From NCBI GenBank assembly GCA_052387235.1, contig JBQTJJ010000002.1, forward strand, positions 1-23,232: 23,232 nucleotides of DNA. Reading direction: 5' to 3'. Below are positions 6,503 through 14,405 of the stretch, in pieces; the first letter of the stretch is position 1; every line of letters starts with the position of its first letter. This DNA is from JBQTJJ01 sp052387235 (GTDB lineage Bacteria; Actinomycetota; Acidimicrobiia; Acidimicrobiales; GCA-2861595). Under the pieces are notes generated by a model. It was not told where the DNA came from. It saw nothing but the letters and a program-made list of their open reading frames with translations, and did no database searches. Both the position numbers and the translations under genes were made by a program.

Positions 6503-8449
6503 ATGACGTCGCTGTGGCCACGGATCGAGCCGCTCCTGGCCAAGGTCCAGAAGCCGGCTCGCTACATCGGATGCGAGGACGGTGCCCGGTCCCCCGAGCA
6601 CGCCCCGCACAAGGTGGCGTGGCTCCTCGTGTACCCGGACGCCTACGAGATCGGGCTGCCCAACCAGGGCCTGCAGATCCTCTACGAGATCCTCAACGAG
6701 CGGGCCGACGCCGTGGCCGAGCGCTCCTACGCGCCCTGGACCGACATGGAGGCCGAGCTGCGCCGGCGGGGCCTGCCCCTGTTCAGCGTGGACACCCACC
6801 GGGCCGGAGGCGACTTCGACCTGATCGCGTTCAACCTGTCGGCCGAGCTCGTCTACACCAACGTCCTCAACTGCATCGACCTGGCCGGCGTCCCGGTCCG
6901 GGCCGCCCACCGGGGCCCCGAGCACCCCCTGATCGCCGCCGGGGGCCACTGCGCCTTCAACCCCGAGCCCCTGGCCGACTTCGTCGACCTGTTCGTGATC
7001 GGCGACGGCGAGGAGGTGGTGGCCGAGGTCACCGAGGCGGTGGGGGCGTGGAAGGCGGGCGGGCGCACCCCCGGCTCCAGGGAGCGGGTGCTGCGGGACC
7101 TGGCCCGGGTGCCGGGCGTGTACGTGCCCTCCATGTACGACGTGGCCTACGACGGCGAGCGCCTGGTGTCGGTCACCCCCCGGTTCGCCGACGTCCCCGA
7201 GCGGGTCGAGAAGCGCACCATCACCGACCTCAACGACTGGCCCTATCCGAAGAGCCAGCTCGTCCCCCTCACCGAGGTCGTGCACGACCGCCTCAACGTC
7301 GAGATCTTCCGGGGCTGCACCCGGGGCTGCCGCTTCTGCCAGGCCGGGATGATCACGCGCCCGGTCCGGGAGCGGTCGTCGGCCCAGGTGCGGTCCATGG
7401 TGTCGGACGGCCTGCGCCGCACCGGGTACGACGAGGTGAGCCTCACGTCCCTGTCGAGCGCCGACTACTCCGGTATCGAGGACGTGGTGGGCGGCATCGT
7501 GAACGACCCGATGTGCCAGGGCTCGGTGGGCGTCAGCCTGCCCAGCCTGCGGGTGGACGCCTACACGGTGGGCATCGCCAGCGAGATCGCCAAGGTGCGG
7601 CGCACCGGCCTCACCTTCGCCCCCGAGGGCGGCACCTGGCGCATGCGCCAGGTGATCAACAAGCTCATTCGGGAGGAGGACCTCTACGGCGCGGCCGAGT
7701 CGGCCTTCTCCCAGGGTTGGCAGCGCATGAAGCTGTACTTCCTCATCGGCCTCCCCACCGAGACCGACGAGGACGTGCTCGGCATCGCCGAGCTGGCCCG
7801 GCGCTGCGCCGCCATCGGGCGCACCCACACCGGGCGGGTCACCGTCAGCGCGTCGGTGGGCGGCTTCGTGCCCAAGCCGCAGACGCCGTTCCAGTGGTTC
7901 GGGCAGGCCACAGCCGACAACCTGCGGGCCAAGGTCAACCTGCTCAAGGACGCCGTGCGCCGCGACCGCGGCGTCCAGCTCAAGTGGCACGACCCCAAGG
8001 CCACCCTGGCCGAGGGCCTGGCCAGCCGGGGCGACCGCCGCCTCGGCCCGGTGATCGAGGACGTGTGGCGCAACGGCGGCACCTTCCAGGAGTGGTCGGA
8101 GCATTTCGACCTGCGGCTCTGGGAGGACGCCATGGCCAGGCACGGGCTGTCGGTGGACCACTACGTCCACCGCCACCGCGAGGAGCACGAGGTCCTGCCC
8201 TGGGACCACCTGTCGGCCGGGCTGCACAAGGACTTCCTCTGGCAGGACTGGCAGGACGCCCTCCGGGCGTCGGGGGTCGAGGACTGCCGCTGGACGCCGT
8301 GCTACGACTGCGGCGCCTGCACCGGGTTCGGCATCGAGCACGTGGTGGCGTCGCCGGTGCCGCCCGCCGGCGGCAGCCAGGGCACGGGGCAGGACCTGTC
8401 CAGCGGCGGGGCCGTGCCGGTGCGGCTGCTGTCGGGGAAGCCGGCCTGA
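6503..8449 (+). CDS. TIGR03960-type B12-binding-like radical SAM protein
   Basis: The 648-aa protein has an N-terminal B12-binding-like Rossmann region (about residues 35-185), then a radical SAM core whose cluster motif is C272-TRG-C276-RF-C279. The core contains SLPSLRVDAY and GLTFAPEGGTWRMRQVIN, typical of the YgiQ-like/TIGR03960 group. The C-terminus carries an extra cysteine set, C595, C600, C603 and C606 (CYDCGACTG), a plausible second metal site. The family pairs with the TIGR03936 protein encoded 4 bases downstream and often lies next to rng and rplU-rpmA, as here, which suggests RNA or ribosome modification. The substrate is not known to me. The ATG at 6503 fits the family start and lies behind a -10 box. 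Confidence 0.9.
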   Translation: MTSLWPRIEPLLAKVQKPARYIGCEDGARSPEHAPHKVAWLLVYPDAYEIGLPNQGLQILYEILNERADAVAERSYAPWTDMEAELRRRGLPLFSVDTHRAGGDFDLIAFNLSAELVYTNVLNCIDLAGVPVRAAHRGPEHPLIAAGGHCAFNPEPLADFVDLFVIGDGEEVVAEVTEAVGAWKAGGRTPGSRERVLRDLARVPGVYVPSMYDVAYDGERLVSVTPRFADVPERVEKRTITDLNDWPYPKSQLVPLTEVVHDRLNVEIFRGCTRGCRFCQAGMITRPVRERSSAQVRSMVSDGLRRTGYDEVSLTSLSSADYSGIEDVVGGIVNDPMCQGSVGVSLPSLRVDAYTVGIASEIAKVRRTGLTFAPEGGTWRMRQVINKLIREEDLYGAAESAFSQGWQRMKLYFLIGLPTETDEDVLGIAELARRCAAIGRTHTGRVTVSASVGGFVPKPQTPFQWFGQATADNLRAKVNLLKDAVRRDRGVQLKWHDPKATLAEGLASRGDRRLGPVIEDVWRNGGTFQEWSEHFDLRLWEDAMARHGLSVDHYVHRHREEHEVLPWDHLSAGLHKDFLWQDWQDALRASGVEDCRWTPCYDCGACTGFGIEHVVASPVPPAGGSQGTGQDLSSGGAVPVRLLSGKPA

Positions 8450-8452
8450 GCC

Positions 8453-9154
8453 GTGCGGGTCCGCTTCCGGTTCTCCAAGCTCGGCAAGGTGCGCTGGACC
8501 AGCCATCGTGACGTGGCCCGCATGTGGGAGCGGGCCTTCCGGCGGGTCCAGCTCCCGCTCGCCTACACCCAGGGCTTCTCCCCCCGCCCCAAGGTGAGCT
8601 TCGGGCTCGCCCTCCCCACCGGTGCCGAGTCGGTGGCCGAGTACCTCGACGTCGAGCTGGCCGAGGGCGCCGGCGCCGACGTCGCCGCACTGGCGGACCG
8701 GCTGTCGCCCAACCTGCCCGCCGGCATCGACGTCCTGGCCGCCACCGAGGTGGCGGCCGGGTGCGCCTCCCTCCAGCACGAGGTGACGTCGTGCTCGTGG
8801 GTCGTGGAGACGTCGGGCGCCTCGCCCGCCGACCTCGGGGACCGGCTGGCCACCGCCCTGGCCAGCGACGCACTGGTCATCACCCGCGAGCGCAAGGGAC
8901 AGCGCAGCGAGCAGGACGTCCGCCCCGGCATCGTGGCGTGCCGGGCCGACGGCACCACGCTCCACGCAGAGTTGGCGGCCCAACCCCGGGCCCTCCGTCC
9001 CTCCGAGCTCCTCGTCGCCCTCGGCGCCGGGCTCGAGGAGGTGCGGGTACGCAGGACATCCCAGTGGATCGAGCGCGATGGCGCGCGAACGGAGCCGATC
9101 CCGCTCCCGTTCGACGCGACCGCCGCTCCGCACGTCATCGGACGTGCGTCATGA
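8453..9154 (+). CDS. TIGR03936 (DUF2344) radical SAM-associated protein
   Basis: The 233-aa protein starts at a GTG 3 nt after the radical SAM stop. It opens VRVRFRFSKLGKVRWTSHRD and continues YTQGFSPRPKVSFGLALPTG, the diagnostic start of the TIGR03936/DUF2344 family. In many bacteria this domain is encoded beside, or fused to, the TIGR03960 radical SAM protein, so it probably serves as its partner or substrate-binding subunit. Its biochemical role is not established. The stop lies 15 nt upstream of the rng start. Confidence 0.9.
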   Translation: MRVRFRFSKLGKVRWTSHRDVARMWERAFRRVQLPLAYTQGFSPRPKVSFGLALPTGAESVAEYLDVELAEGAGADVAALADRLSPNLPAGIDVLAATEVAAGCASLQHEVTSCSWVVETSGASPADLGDRLATALASDALVITRERKGQRSEQDVRPGIVACRADGTTLHAELAAQPRALRPSELLVALGAGLEEVRVRRTSQWIERDGARTEPIPLPFDATAAPHVIGRAS

Positions 9155-9169
9155 GAAGGGACCATCCCC

Positions 9170-11044
9170 ATGTCCGACCCCAGACCCGGGCCGACGAGCA
9201 GCGACGTCCCCGAGCCCCGTCCCGCCGGCGGCGGGCAGGCGGAGCCGCCGCCGGCTGACCGGCCACCCGGCGACGGCGCCGCAGCCGGCGCCAGGAGCGG
9301 CCGGCGCCGGGGGTCGCGCGGGGGCCGCAACCGCAGCCGGTCCGCAGGCGGCGGCGCCAAGGCCGGCGACACCGCGGCCGGCGACGCCGCCGCTGCGCCG
9401 GCGGGGGACGGCGCGCCCGCGCCCGGGCCCCGTGATCCCGAGCTCCCCGACCCGCCGGGCGAGGGCCGGCCCCGCCCGCCCCGGGTGGGCGACTCCCGCC
9501 CGGCCCCGCCCCTCGTCCCCAAGGTGCCGCCGCCCCGTGCGCCGTCCCGGCAGGTGGCGTCGGCCGAGCGGGCCGAGACCGAGGCGGCCCGGGCCAAGGA
9601 CGACGCCGGCCCCGGCCGGCGCAACCGTCGGCGGGGCGGCCGCGGCCGCAGCGCGTCCGGCAGGGGCGAGGCCGCGGCCCGCGCCACGGAGCGGGGCCCG
9701 GCGCCCGACCTGGTGTCCCTCGACGGCGACGCCGGCGAGCGGCCCAGGGCCCGGGAGCGCAAGGGCCGGCCCGTCGGCCGCTACCTCATGTGCGTGCACG
9801 TCAACGACGGCATCACCCAGATCGCGGTGCTGGAGGGGCGGTCGCTCATCGAGCACTACGTGAGCCGGCCCCAGGACGACACCAACCAGATCGACGGCAA
9901 CATCTACCTGGGCCGGGTCCAGAACGTCCTGCCCGGCATGGAGGCGGCGTTCGTCGACATCGGCACGCCCAAGAACGCCGTGCTCTACCGGGGCGACGTG
10001 CGCTACGACGCCGACGACCTCGAGGGCGGCAACCGGCCCAGCCAGACCCGGATCGAGCACCTGCTGCGCCCGGGCCAGGGCATCTTGTGCCAGGTCACCA
10101 AGAACCCGATCGGCACCAAGGGGGCCCGCCTCACCCAGGAGGTGTCCCTGCCGGGGCGCTTCGTGGTGCTGGTGCCCTCCTCCGACACCTATGGCATCTC
10201 CAAGCGGCTGGGCGACGACGAGCGCAAGCGGCTCAGGCGCATCCTGGACGACATCCGCCCCGCCGGCCACGGGCTCATCGTCCGCACCGCGGCCGAGGGG
10301 GCCACGGCCGACGAGCTGAACCGGGACGTGGCCCGCCTCCTGCGCCAGTGGGAGGACATCGAGGCCAGGGCGAAGAAGACCAAGGCGCCGGCCCTGCTCT
10401 ACCAGGAGCCCGACATGGCGGTGCGGGTCATCCGGGAGGAGTTCAACCACGACTACCGGGGCGTGGTGATCGACGACGAGGCCCTCTACCGGGACGTGCG
10501 GGACTACGTGGCCAGCATCAGCCCCGAGGTCGCCGACCGGGTCGAGTACTTCGACCCCGCCGCCGACCCGCTCCCCATGTTCGAGCGCCACCACGTCCAC
10601 GAGCAGCTGCACCGGGCCCTGGACCGCAAGGTGTGGCTCCCCTCGGGCGGGTCGCTCATCATCGAGCGCACCGAGGCCCTCACCGTCATCGACGTCAACA
10701 CCGGCAAGAACGTGGGGACGTCGAACCTGGAGGAGACGGTCTTCCGCAACAACCTGGAGGCAGCCGAGGAGGTGGCCCGCCAGCTCCGGCTGCGCGACAT
10801 CGGCGGCATCATCGTCATCGACTTCATCGACATGGAGATCCTGCAGAACCGGGCCGAGGTCGTCCGGGTGTTCCGGGACGCCCTGGCCCGGGACAAGACC
10901 CGCACCCAGGTGTTCGACATCTCCGATCTCGGCCTGGTGGAGATGACCCGCAAGCGGGTCTCCGAGGGCCTGGTCGAGGCCTTCTCCCTCACCTGCCCCA
11001 CCTGCGCCTGCCGCGGCATCGTCTTCGACGAATCCCTGTTGTAG
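9170..11044 (+). CDS. rng: Ribonuclease E/G family endoribonuclease
   Basis: This Mg-dependent endonuclease processes rRNA and degrades mRNA. Of 624 aa, the first ~203 are low-complexity, rich in Gly, Ala, Pro and Arg (SGRRRGSRGGRNRSRSAGGG; GRRNRRRGGRGRSASG), and probably disordered and RNA-binding. The catalytic part starts RYLMCVHVNDGITQIAVLEG at residue 204 and contains an S1 domain (IYLGRVQNVLPGMEAAFVDIG). The active-site aspartates are D508 (VIDVNTGKN) and D551 (VIDFIDME), 43 residues apart as in E. coli RNase E. The Zn-link CPTC is at 609-612, and the protein ends 12 residues later with no C-terminal scaffold. The SD GAGAAGGG at 9153-9160 supports the ATG. It could equally be called rne; the lack of a C-terminal scaffold favours RNase G naming. 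Confidence 0.93.
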   Translation: MSDPRPGPTSSDVPEPRPAGGGQAEPPPADRPPGDGAAAGARSGRRRGSRGGRNRSRSAGGGAKAGDTAAGDAAAAPAGDGAPAPGPRDPELPDPPGEGRPRPPRVGDSRPAPPLVPKVPPPRAPSRQVASAERAETEAARAKDDAGPGRRNRRRGGRGRSASGRGEAAARATERGPAPDLVSLDGDAGERPRARERKGRPVGRYLMCVHVNDGITQIAVLEGRSLIEHYVSRPQDDTNQIDGNIYLGRVQNVLPGMEAAFVDIGTPKNAVLYRGDVRYDADDLEGGNRPSQTRIEHLLRPGQGILCQVTKNPIGTKGARLTQEVSLPGRFVVLVPSSDTYGISKRLGDDERKRLRRILDDIRPAGHGLIVRTAAEGATADELNRDVARLLRQWEDIEARAKKTKAPALLYQEPDMAVRVIREEFNHDYRGVVIDDEALYRDVRDYVASISPEVADRVEYFDPAADPLPMFERHHVHEQLHRALDRKVWLPSGGSLIIERTEALTVIDVNTGKNVGTSNLEETVFRNNLEAAEEVARQLRLRDIGGIIVIDFIDMEILQNRAEVVRVFRDALARDKTRTQVFDISDLGLVEMTRKRVSEGLVEAFSLTCPTCACRGIVFDESLL

Positions 11045-11056
11045 TCGCCTCGGGCG

Positions 11057-11105
11057 TTCTGGTCCGCACAACGCCCCCGAAACCGTGTCGTACTGCGGAC
11101 CAGAA
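11057..11105 (+). terminator. Inverted repeat between rng and rplU (likely terminator)
   Basis: TTCTGGTCCGCA at 11057-11068 is perfectly complementary to TGCGGACCAGAA at 11094-11105, with a 25-nt loop. It starts 12 nt after the rng stop and lies upstream of the rplU -10 box, so it would end the rng transcript. There is no T tract. The long loop and exact 12-bp arms also allow a dispersed repeat or protein-binding site. Confidence 0.5.
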
Positions 11106-11140
11106 GGGGGTGGACTTCGCCGGTTCCCCTCCGTCTCGGG

Positions 11141-11146
11141 TAGTCT
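11141..11146 (+). promoter_or_regulatory. rplU -10 box (TAGTCT)
   Basis: TAGTCT lies 9 nt before the rplU ATG. The bases between are pyrimidine-rich (CGTCGTCTC) with no SD, so the mRNA is probably leaderless or nearly so. The -35 region is not recognisable. Confidence 0.5.
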
Positions 11147-11155
11147 CGTCGTCTC

Positions 11156-11476
11156 ATGTATGCGGTGATCAAGACGGGTGGCAAGCAGGAGAAGGTGGCC
11201 GAGGGCCAGCGGGTCGACGTGGAGCTGCTCCGCGCCGCCGTGGGCGACGAGGTCGGGTTCGAGCCCATCCTCCTGGTGGACGACGGGCGGGTGACGGCCG
11301 GGAGCGCCCTCGCCGGCGCCAGGGTGTCGGCACGGGTGGTGGGCGAGGCCAAGGGGCCCAAGATCAAGGGCTTCACCTACCGGGCCAAGAACCGTGGCCG
11401 CCGGCGCTGGGGCCACCGCCAGCACTACACCACCATCGAGATCACCGGCATCACGTCGGGCAAGGCAGGGGGCTGA
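11156..11476 (+). CDS. rplU: 50S ribosomal protein L21
   Basis: L21 binds 23S rRNA in the large subunit. The 106-aa protein starts MYAVIKTGGKQEKVAEGQ and contains KIKGFTYRAKNRGRRRWGHRQ, followed by YTTIEITGI, all standard L21 features, at the normal length. It is followed after one base by rpmA, the near-universal bacterial arrangement. It likely has its own promoter at 11141-11146, separating it from rng. Confidence 0.98.
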   Translation: MYAVIKTGGKQEKVAEGQRVDVELLRAAVGDEVGFEPILLVDDGRVTAGSALAGARVSARVVGEAKGPKIKGFTYRAKNRGRRRWGHRQHYTTIEITGITSGKAGG

Positions 11477-11477
11477 C

Positions 11478-11735
11478 ATGTCCAAGACCAAGGGTGGAGG
11501 CTCCACCAGGAACGGCCGGGACTCCAACGCCCAGCGCCTCGGGGTCAAGGTGTTCGACGGCACCGCCGTCCAGGCCGGCGCCATCATCGTGCGCCAGCGG
11601 GGCACCCGGTTCCATCCCGGCATCAACGTCGGCCGCGGCGGCGACGACACCCTGTTCGCCACCGCCCCCGGTCAGGTGAAGTTCGGCTCGAGGAAGGGCC
11701 GCAAGCTCGTCGACGTCCTCAGCGCCGACGCCTGA
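11478..11735 (+). CDS. rpmA: 50S ribosomal protein L27
   Basis: L27 reaches towards the peptidyl-transferase centre with its flexible N-terminus. The 85-aa product starts MSKTKGGGSTRNGRDSNAQR and continues LGVKVFDG, the family signature, and ends at normal length. The usual AHKK at the N-terminus is SKTK here. The ATG at 11478 is 1 nt after the rplU stop. There is no long N-terminal extension of the kind cleaved in Firmicutes. Confidence 0.98.
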   Translation: MSKTKGGGSTRNGRDSNAQRLGVKVFDGTAVQAGAIIVRQRGTRFHPGINVGRGGDDTLFATAPGQVKFGSRKGRKLVDVLSADA

Positions 11736-11780
11736 GCCCGTGAGGCGCTCCGGCGCTGCGTGGCACGACCAGCTCGGCGA

Positions 11781-11795
11781 GGAACCTCCGGTTCC
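11781..11795 (+). promoter_or_regulatory. Short hairpin in the rpmA-obgE gap
   Basis: GGAACC at 11781-11786 pairs with GGTTCC at 11790-11795 around a 3-nt loop, ending 12 nt before the obgE ATG in a 72-nt gap. It may tune the rate at which obgE is translated or transcribed relative to the ribosomal proteins. Function is a guess; the structure is visible. Confidence 0.3.
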
Positions 11796-11807
11796 GAGCC
11801 GACGACC

Positions 11808-13073
11808 ATGAGCTTCGTCGACGAGTCCCAGCTGCACGTCAAGGCCGGCGACGGCGGCGCCGGCTCCGTGTCGTTCCGCCGGGAGGCCCACGTGTCGAAG
11901 GGCGGGCCCGACGGCGGCGACGGCGGCAGGGGCGGCGACGTGCGCCTGGTGGCCGATCCCAACGTGGCATCCCTGCTGGCCTTCCGCGACCACCCCCACC
12001 GCCGGGCCGGCAACGGCACCCACGGCCAGGGGAAGGGCCGCCACGGCGCGGCCGGCAACGACGTGGTGGTGAAGGTGCCGGTGGGCACGGTGGTGAAGGA
12101 CCGCGAGGGCACGGTGGTGGCCGACCTGTCCCGCCCCCGCGACCGCTGGACGGCGGCGGCCGGCGGCCAGGGCGGGCGGGGCAACGCCCGGTTCCTCTCC
12201 AACCGGCGGCGGGCCCCCGCCTTCGCCGAGCAGGGCGAGGTGGGCGAGGAGCACTGGTACGACCTCGAGCTGAAGCTGATGGCCGACGTGGCGCTGGTGG
12301 GGCTGCCCAACGCCGGCAAGAGCACCCTCATCTCCCGCATCTCGGCGGCCAAGCCCAAGATCGCCGACTACCCCTTCACCACCCTGCAGCCCCACCTCGG
12401 CGTGGTGCGGGTGGGCGAGCGGGAGCTGGTGGTGGCCGACGTGCCCGGCCTCATCGAGGGCGCCAGCGAGGGCAAGGGCCTGGGGCACCGCTTCCTGCGC
12501 CACGTGGAGCGGGCCCGGGTGCTGGTCGTCCTCGTCGACCTGGCGCCGGCCGATCCCGACGACCCCGCCATGGCCCCGGCCGAGCAGGAGCGGGTGCTGC
12601 TGGGGGAGCTGGGCGGCTACCGCCCCGAGCTGCTCGAGCGCCCCCGCCTGGTCATCGGCAGCAAGGCCGACGCCGCCGCCGTCCCCTGGGAGGGCGAGCG
12701 CATCTCGGCCGTCACCGGCGAGGGCCTCCCGCCCCTCCTCGGCCGCCTGGCCGACCTGGTCGACGAGGCCCGGGCGGCGGAGACGGCGGCCGTCGGCACG
12801 TCGGGCGGGTTCGTGATCCACCGCCCCGAGCCGGAGGGCGTGGTGGTGGAGCGGGGCGAGGACGGGGCCTGGGTCGTGCGGGGCCGGCGGGCCGAGCGGG
12901 CCGTCGCCATCAGCGACATCACCAACGCCGACGCCCTGGCCTACGTCCAGCACCGCCTCCAGCAGATGGGCGTGGACCGGGCCCTGGCCCGGGCCGGTGC
13001 CCGGGAGGGGGAGGCCGTCCACATCGGCGGGTTCACCTTCACCTACGAGCCCGACCAGGTGCTGGGCCCGTGA
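11808..13073 (+). CDS. obgE: GTPase Obg (ribosome assembly, stress)
   Basis: Obg is an essential GTPase acting in late 50S assembly and growth-state control. The 421-aa protein has the glycine-rich Obg fold (MSFVDESQLHVKAGDGGAGS and on), the G domain with G1 GLPNAGKST (165-173) and G3 DVPGL (from 211), and a C-terminal OCT domain (about 335-421, present in most actinobacteria). The G4 motif is SKAD (285-288) where NKxD is usual. The ATG at 11808 gives the family start; the frame is open a little further upstream but without similarity. The stop overlaps the proB GTG. The rplU-rpmA-obgE order is conserved widely. Confidence 0.96.
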   Translation: MSFVDESQLHVKAGDGGAGSVSFRREAHVSKGGPDGGDGGRGGDVRLVADPNVASLLAFRDHPHRRAGNGTHGQGKGRHGAAGNDVVVKVPVGTVVKDREGTVVADLSRPRDRWTAAAGGQGGRGNARFLSNRRRAPAFAEQGEVGEEHWYDLELKLMADVALVGLPNAGKSTLISRISAAKPKIADYPFTTLQPHLGVVRVGERELVVADVPGLIEGASEGKGLGHRFLRHVERARVLVVLVDLAPADPDDPAMAPAEQERVLLGELGGYRPELLERPRLVIGSKADAAAVPWEGERISAVTGEGLPPLLGRLADLVDEARAAETAAVGTSGGFVIHRPEPEGVVVERGEDGAWVVRGRRAERAVAISDITNADALAYVQHRLQQMGVDRALARAGAREGEAVHIGGFTFTYEPDQVLGP

Positions 13074-14167
13074 GGGTCGTCGTCAAGATCGGGTCGTCCT
13101 CGCTCACCGACGCCCACGGCGAGGTGGACCTGCACGCCATCGAGAAGCTGTGCGCCGAGGTCGCCGGGCTGCGGGGGATGGGCTACAAGGTCGTCGTCGT
13201 GACGTCGGGAGCCATCGCCGCCGGCCAGCCCGCCCTCGGCCTGCACGGCCCCCGCCCCACCGACCTCGCCACGCTCCAGGCCATCTCGGCCGTGGGCCAG
13301 AGCAGGCTGATGCGCGTCTACGACGATGCCCTGGGCCGGTCCGGCCTGGTGGGCGGCCAGGTGCTGCTCACCCCGCTCGACTTCCACCCCGCCCACCGCA
13401 AGCAGTACCTCCACGCCCGCCAGACCCTGAACCGGCTCCTGGAGCTGGGCGTGGTACCGGTGGTCAACGAGAACGACGCCATCGCCAACGACGAGATCCG
13501 CTTCGGCGACAACGACCGCCTGGCCGCACTGGTGGCCAACATGGTGGACGCCGCCATCCTGGTCCTGCTCACCGACACGCCCGGCATGCTCACCGCCGAT
13601 CCCCGCCTGTCGGAGGACGCGTCGCTGATCGAGGAGATCATCGTGGTGGACCACGAGCTGGAGCGGGTGGCGGGGGCGCCCGGCAGCGAGCGGGGGAGCG
13701 GGGGCATGGCCTCCAAGCTGGCGGCGGCCAAGATCGCGTCGTGGTCGGGGGTGCGGGCCGTGATCGCGGCCGCCGGCCGGCCCGGCGTGCTGGCCGGGGC
13801 AGTTGCCGGCGAAGCCGGCGTCGGCACCGTCGTGCGCCCCCACGACCGCCGCCTCCCGGCCCGCAAGCTCTGGATCGCCTTCGCGGTGGGTTCGTCCGGC
13901 ACCGTGTTCGTGGACGAGGGGGCGCAGCGGGCCCTGGTGGAGCGCAAGACGTCGCTGCTCCCGGCCGGCGTGGTGGCGGTCAAGGGCACGTTCGACGTGG
14001 ACGACGCGGTGGAGATCGCCGACCGTGACGGCCGCGTCTTCGCCAAGGGCCTGGTGCGCCACCCCTCGCAGCGGGTCGCCGAGTGGGGCGGGCGCCGCAC
14101 CGCCGACCTTCCCCCCGACCTCCCCCACGAGGTCGTCCACCGCGACGACCTCGTCGTGCTGCCGTAG
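13070..14167 (+). CDS. proB: Glutamate 5-kinase
   Basis: ProB phosphorylates glutamate in the first step of proline synthesis. The product is unstable and is passed to ProA. The 365-aa protein has the amino acid kinase domain (VVVKIGSSSLTD; VVVTSGAIAAG; PVVNENDAIANDEIRFGDND; LLTDTPGMLTADPR) followed by a PUA domain (about 280-360), the full two-domain form. Its GTG overlaps the obgE stop (GTGA), so it is the last gene of the operon. proA is not adjacent: it lies 7 kb downstream, beyond an oppositely oriented block. Confidence 0.97.
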   Translation: MRVVVKIGSSSLTDAHGEVDLHAIEKLCAEVAGLRGMGYKVVVVTSGAIAAGQPALGLHGPRPTDLATLQAISAVGQSRLMRVYDDALGRSGLVGGQVLLTPLDFHPAHRKQYLHARQTLNRLLELGVVPVVNENDAIANDEIRFGDNDRLAALVANMVDAAILVLLTDTPGMLTADPRLSEDASLIEEIIVVDHELERVAGAPGSERGSGGMASKLAAAKIASWSGVRAVIAAAGRPGVLAGAVAGEAGVGTVVRPHDRRLPARKLWIAFAVGSSGTVFVDEGAQRALVERKTSLLPAGVVAVKGTFDVDDAVEIADRDGRVFAKGLVRHPSQRVAEWGGRRTADLPPDLPHEVVHRDDLVVLP

Positions 14168-14171
14168 TTCT

Positions 14172-14202
14172 GATCGCCGCCCCACGTCGAGCTGCGGCGA
14201 TC
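14172..14202 (+). terminator. Hairpin after proB (likely terminator)
   Basis: GATCGCCGC at 14172-14180 pairs perfectly with GCGGCGATC at 14194-14202 across a 13-nt loop, starting 4 nt after the proB stop. No T tract follows. A second copy of the 3' arm core, CGGCGATC at 14230-14237, could pair instead, giving an alternative fold. Confidence 0.5.
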
Positions 14203-14258
14203 TCCACAAAACCGCACCGTCGCCTGGATCGGCGATCCCACCGGCCTCGCCGACCCTA

Positions 14259-14405
14259 AGGGACTGCGAGTCAACTACCTGCTCGGAAGGGGCGACGCCG
14301 GTCTGCCCGGGGCTCGTTGTATTCCAGTGTCCGGTACCGATCCCGTCCCGATCGGCATGCACACCGGCGTCGCCCCTTCACTCACGTAGTTGACTCGCAG
14401 TCCCT
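14259..14405. repeat. Large imperfect inverted repeat between proB and hepT
   Basis: Two perfectly paired segments form one long foldback: 14259-14278 with 14386-14405 (20 bp) and 14286-14302 with 14363-14379 (17 bp), separated by a small internal loop (7 and 6 nt). The 60-nt apical region contains a further 6-bp hairpin (14337-14342 with 14350-14355). The right arm ends inside the hepT stop codon. It may be a bidirectional terminator between convergent genes, or a MITE-like insertion associated with the toxin-antitoxin pair. It is far longer than a normal terminator. Confidence 0.8.

Noticed and set aside
6416..9133. A 905-codon open frame on the minus strand opposite the radical SAM pair
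   Set aside because: Open only because of extreme GC content. The translation is Gly/His/Val/Leu-rich low complexity, while the plus strand encodes clear conserved families.
9149..11662. An 837-codon minus-strand frame opposite rng, rplU and part of rpmA
   Set aside because: Antisense shadow of known genes, with no recognisable domain and the same composition-driven repeats of residues.
14259..14405. Integron attC site or tRNA-like gene within the inverted repeat
   Set aside because: The core sites do not fit RYYYAAC/GTTRRRY, no integrase is nearby, and no cloverleaf or anticodon arm could be drawn.
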